Below are positions 63,752-64,000 of a stretch of 64,000 nt of DNA, piece after piece (position 1 is the stretch's first letter; each line of letters opens with the position of its first letter). The notes below the pieces were generated by a model. The model was not told where the DNA came from. It searched no databases and worked only from the letters and a program-made list of their open reading frames with translations. This stretch comes from Leptolyngbya sp. PCC 7375. Its GTDB lineage: Bacteria; Cyanobacteriota; Cyanobacteriia; Phormidesmidales; Phormidesmidaceae. Made by a program: the position numbers and the translations under genes. The stretch is taken from positions 3,830,486 through 3,894,485 of the forward strand of contig NZ_JH993797.1 in the NCBI RefSeq assembly GCF_000316115.1, given 5' to 3'.

Positions 63752-64000
63752 CAGCTTTGAATCGTTTACAAACGTCAAAAACTGGGCCAGTCGAAGCGGT
63801 TGAGCCGCCGAACGAGCAGAATGGATCATAGTTGAACGGGAGTGGGTAAGCGAACGATTGGAAAGCGAGTTCCTAATCACAGGAACGTAGCCCTACCAAC
63901 AGCCATAAAATCGTCAAATCATAACTAACATAGCAATCAAAACTAGAAGTTATCAGTTGCTAATGTAGCGAACCGATCTGACACCAGTAAGGGCTAATAG

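Noticed and set aside
1..64000. tRNA, rRNA, phage or transposase genes
   Set aside because: Looked for T-loop (GTTCGA-type) and transposase signatures by eye; none found outside coding genes.

Overview
The window is a stretch of cyanobacterial chromosome. Evidence: two psbA genes (photosystem II D1), psaK (photosystem I), a plastoquinone-type polyprenyl diphosphate synthase, cyanobacteria-specific conserved proteins (TIGR02652 type, DUF1400, DUF4168, RNase HI with C-terminal tail) and frequent GCGATCGC (HIP1) octamers. GC looks moderate. The D1 sequences (EPVAGSLLLGNN, SQNYGYKFG) suggest a Leptolyngbya/Acaryochloris-like lineage, but this is only an impression. No rRNA, tRNA, prophage, CRISPR array or intact insertion sequence was seen.

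Layout. 1-4.9 kb: 5'-truncated mutY with an intact Nudix box, a PBP4-type peptidase, a membrane Ser/Thr kinase and a small coiled-coil secreted protein. 5.3-7.5 kb: an unusual psbA (-) divergent from a TetR-family regulator (+), with three inverted repeats around a near-consensus promoter. 7.6-18.3 kb: oligopeptidase A, MgtE, then DUF502-nusB-ftsY-holA-DUF4168-obgE. 18.3-28.5 kb: an AAA protein with a broken Walker B, VOC protein, gamma-carbonic anhydrase-like protein, serine hydrolase, RecQ, Uma2-type protein, small membrane proteins, UvrD-type helicase and a thioredoxin-like protein. 28.7-33.3 kb: psaK, ftsQ, ftsZ, thiD. 33.3-38.9 kb: small conserved proteins, the SRP RNA gene, a DUF4388/roadblock pair, YifB and HIT. 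39-48 kb: canonical psbA, PPC-subtilase, rnhA, beta-carbonic anhydrase, CYTH, PfkB kinase, prenyl synthase. 48.4-64 kb: M16 peptidase pair, cydAB, alpha/beta hydrolase, a four-copy tandem array of a small-RNA-like element, NIL-ferredoxin, TxlA-like thioredoxin, TIGR01777 epimerase, a HAD-like protein without catalytic aspartates, a CrtISO-like oxidoreductase and a DUF1400 hydrolase.

Two items stand out. First, the psbA at 5482-6579 keeps every D1 ligand for the Mn cluster, YZ, P680 and the non-haem iron, but nine residues of the QB pocket (259-267, including Ser264 and Phe265) are replaced by fourteen unrelated ones. It sits beside a TetR-family regulator with matching operators, which suggests an inducible D1 with an altered quinone/inhibitor site. 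Second, 55.44-56.44 kb holds four tandem, minus-strand RNA-like units with an invariant 43-nt core and covarying stems ending in intrinsic terminators. I cannot match this family to a known small RNA.

The remaining genes are mostly housekeeping (cell division, SRP targeting, replication and repair, respiration, carbon handling). Function calls come from motif reading, without database searches.
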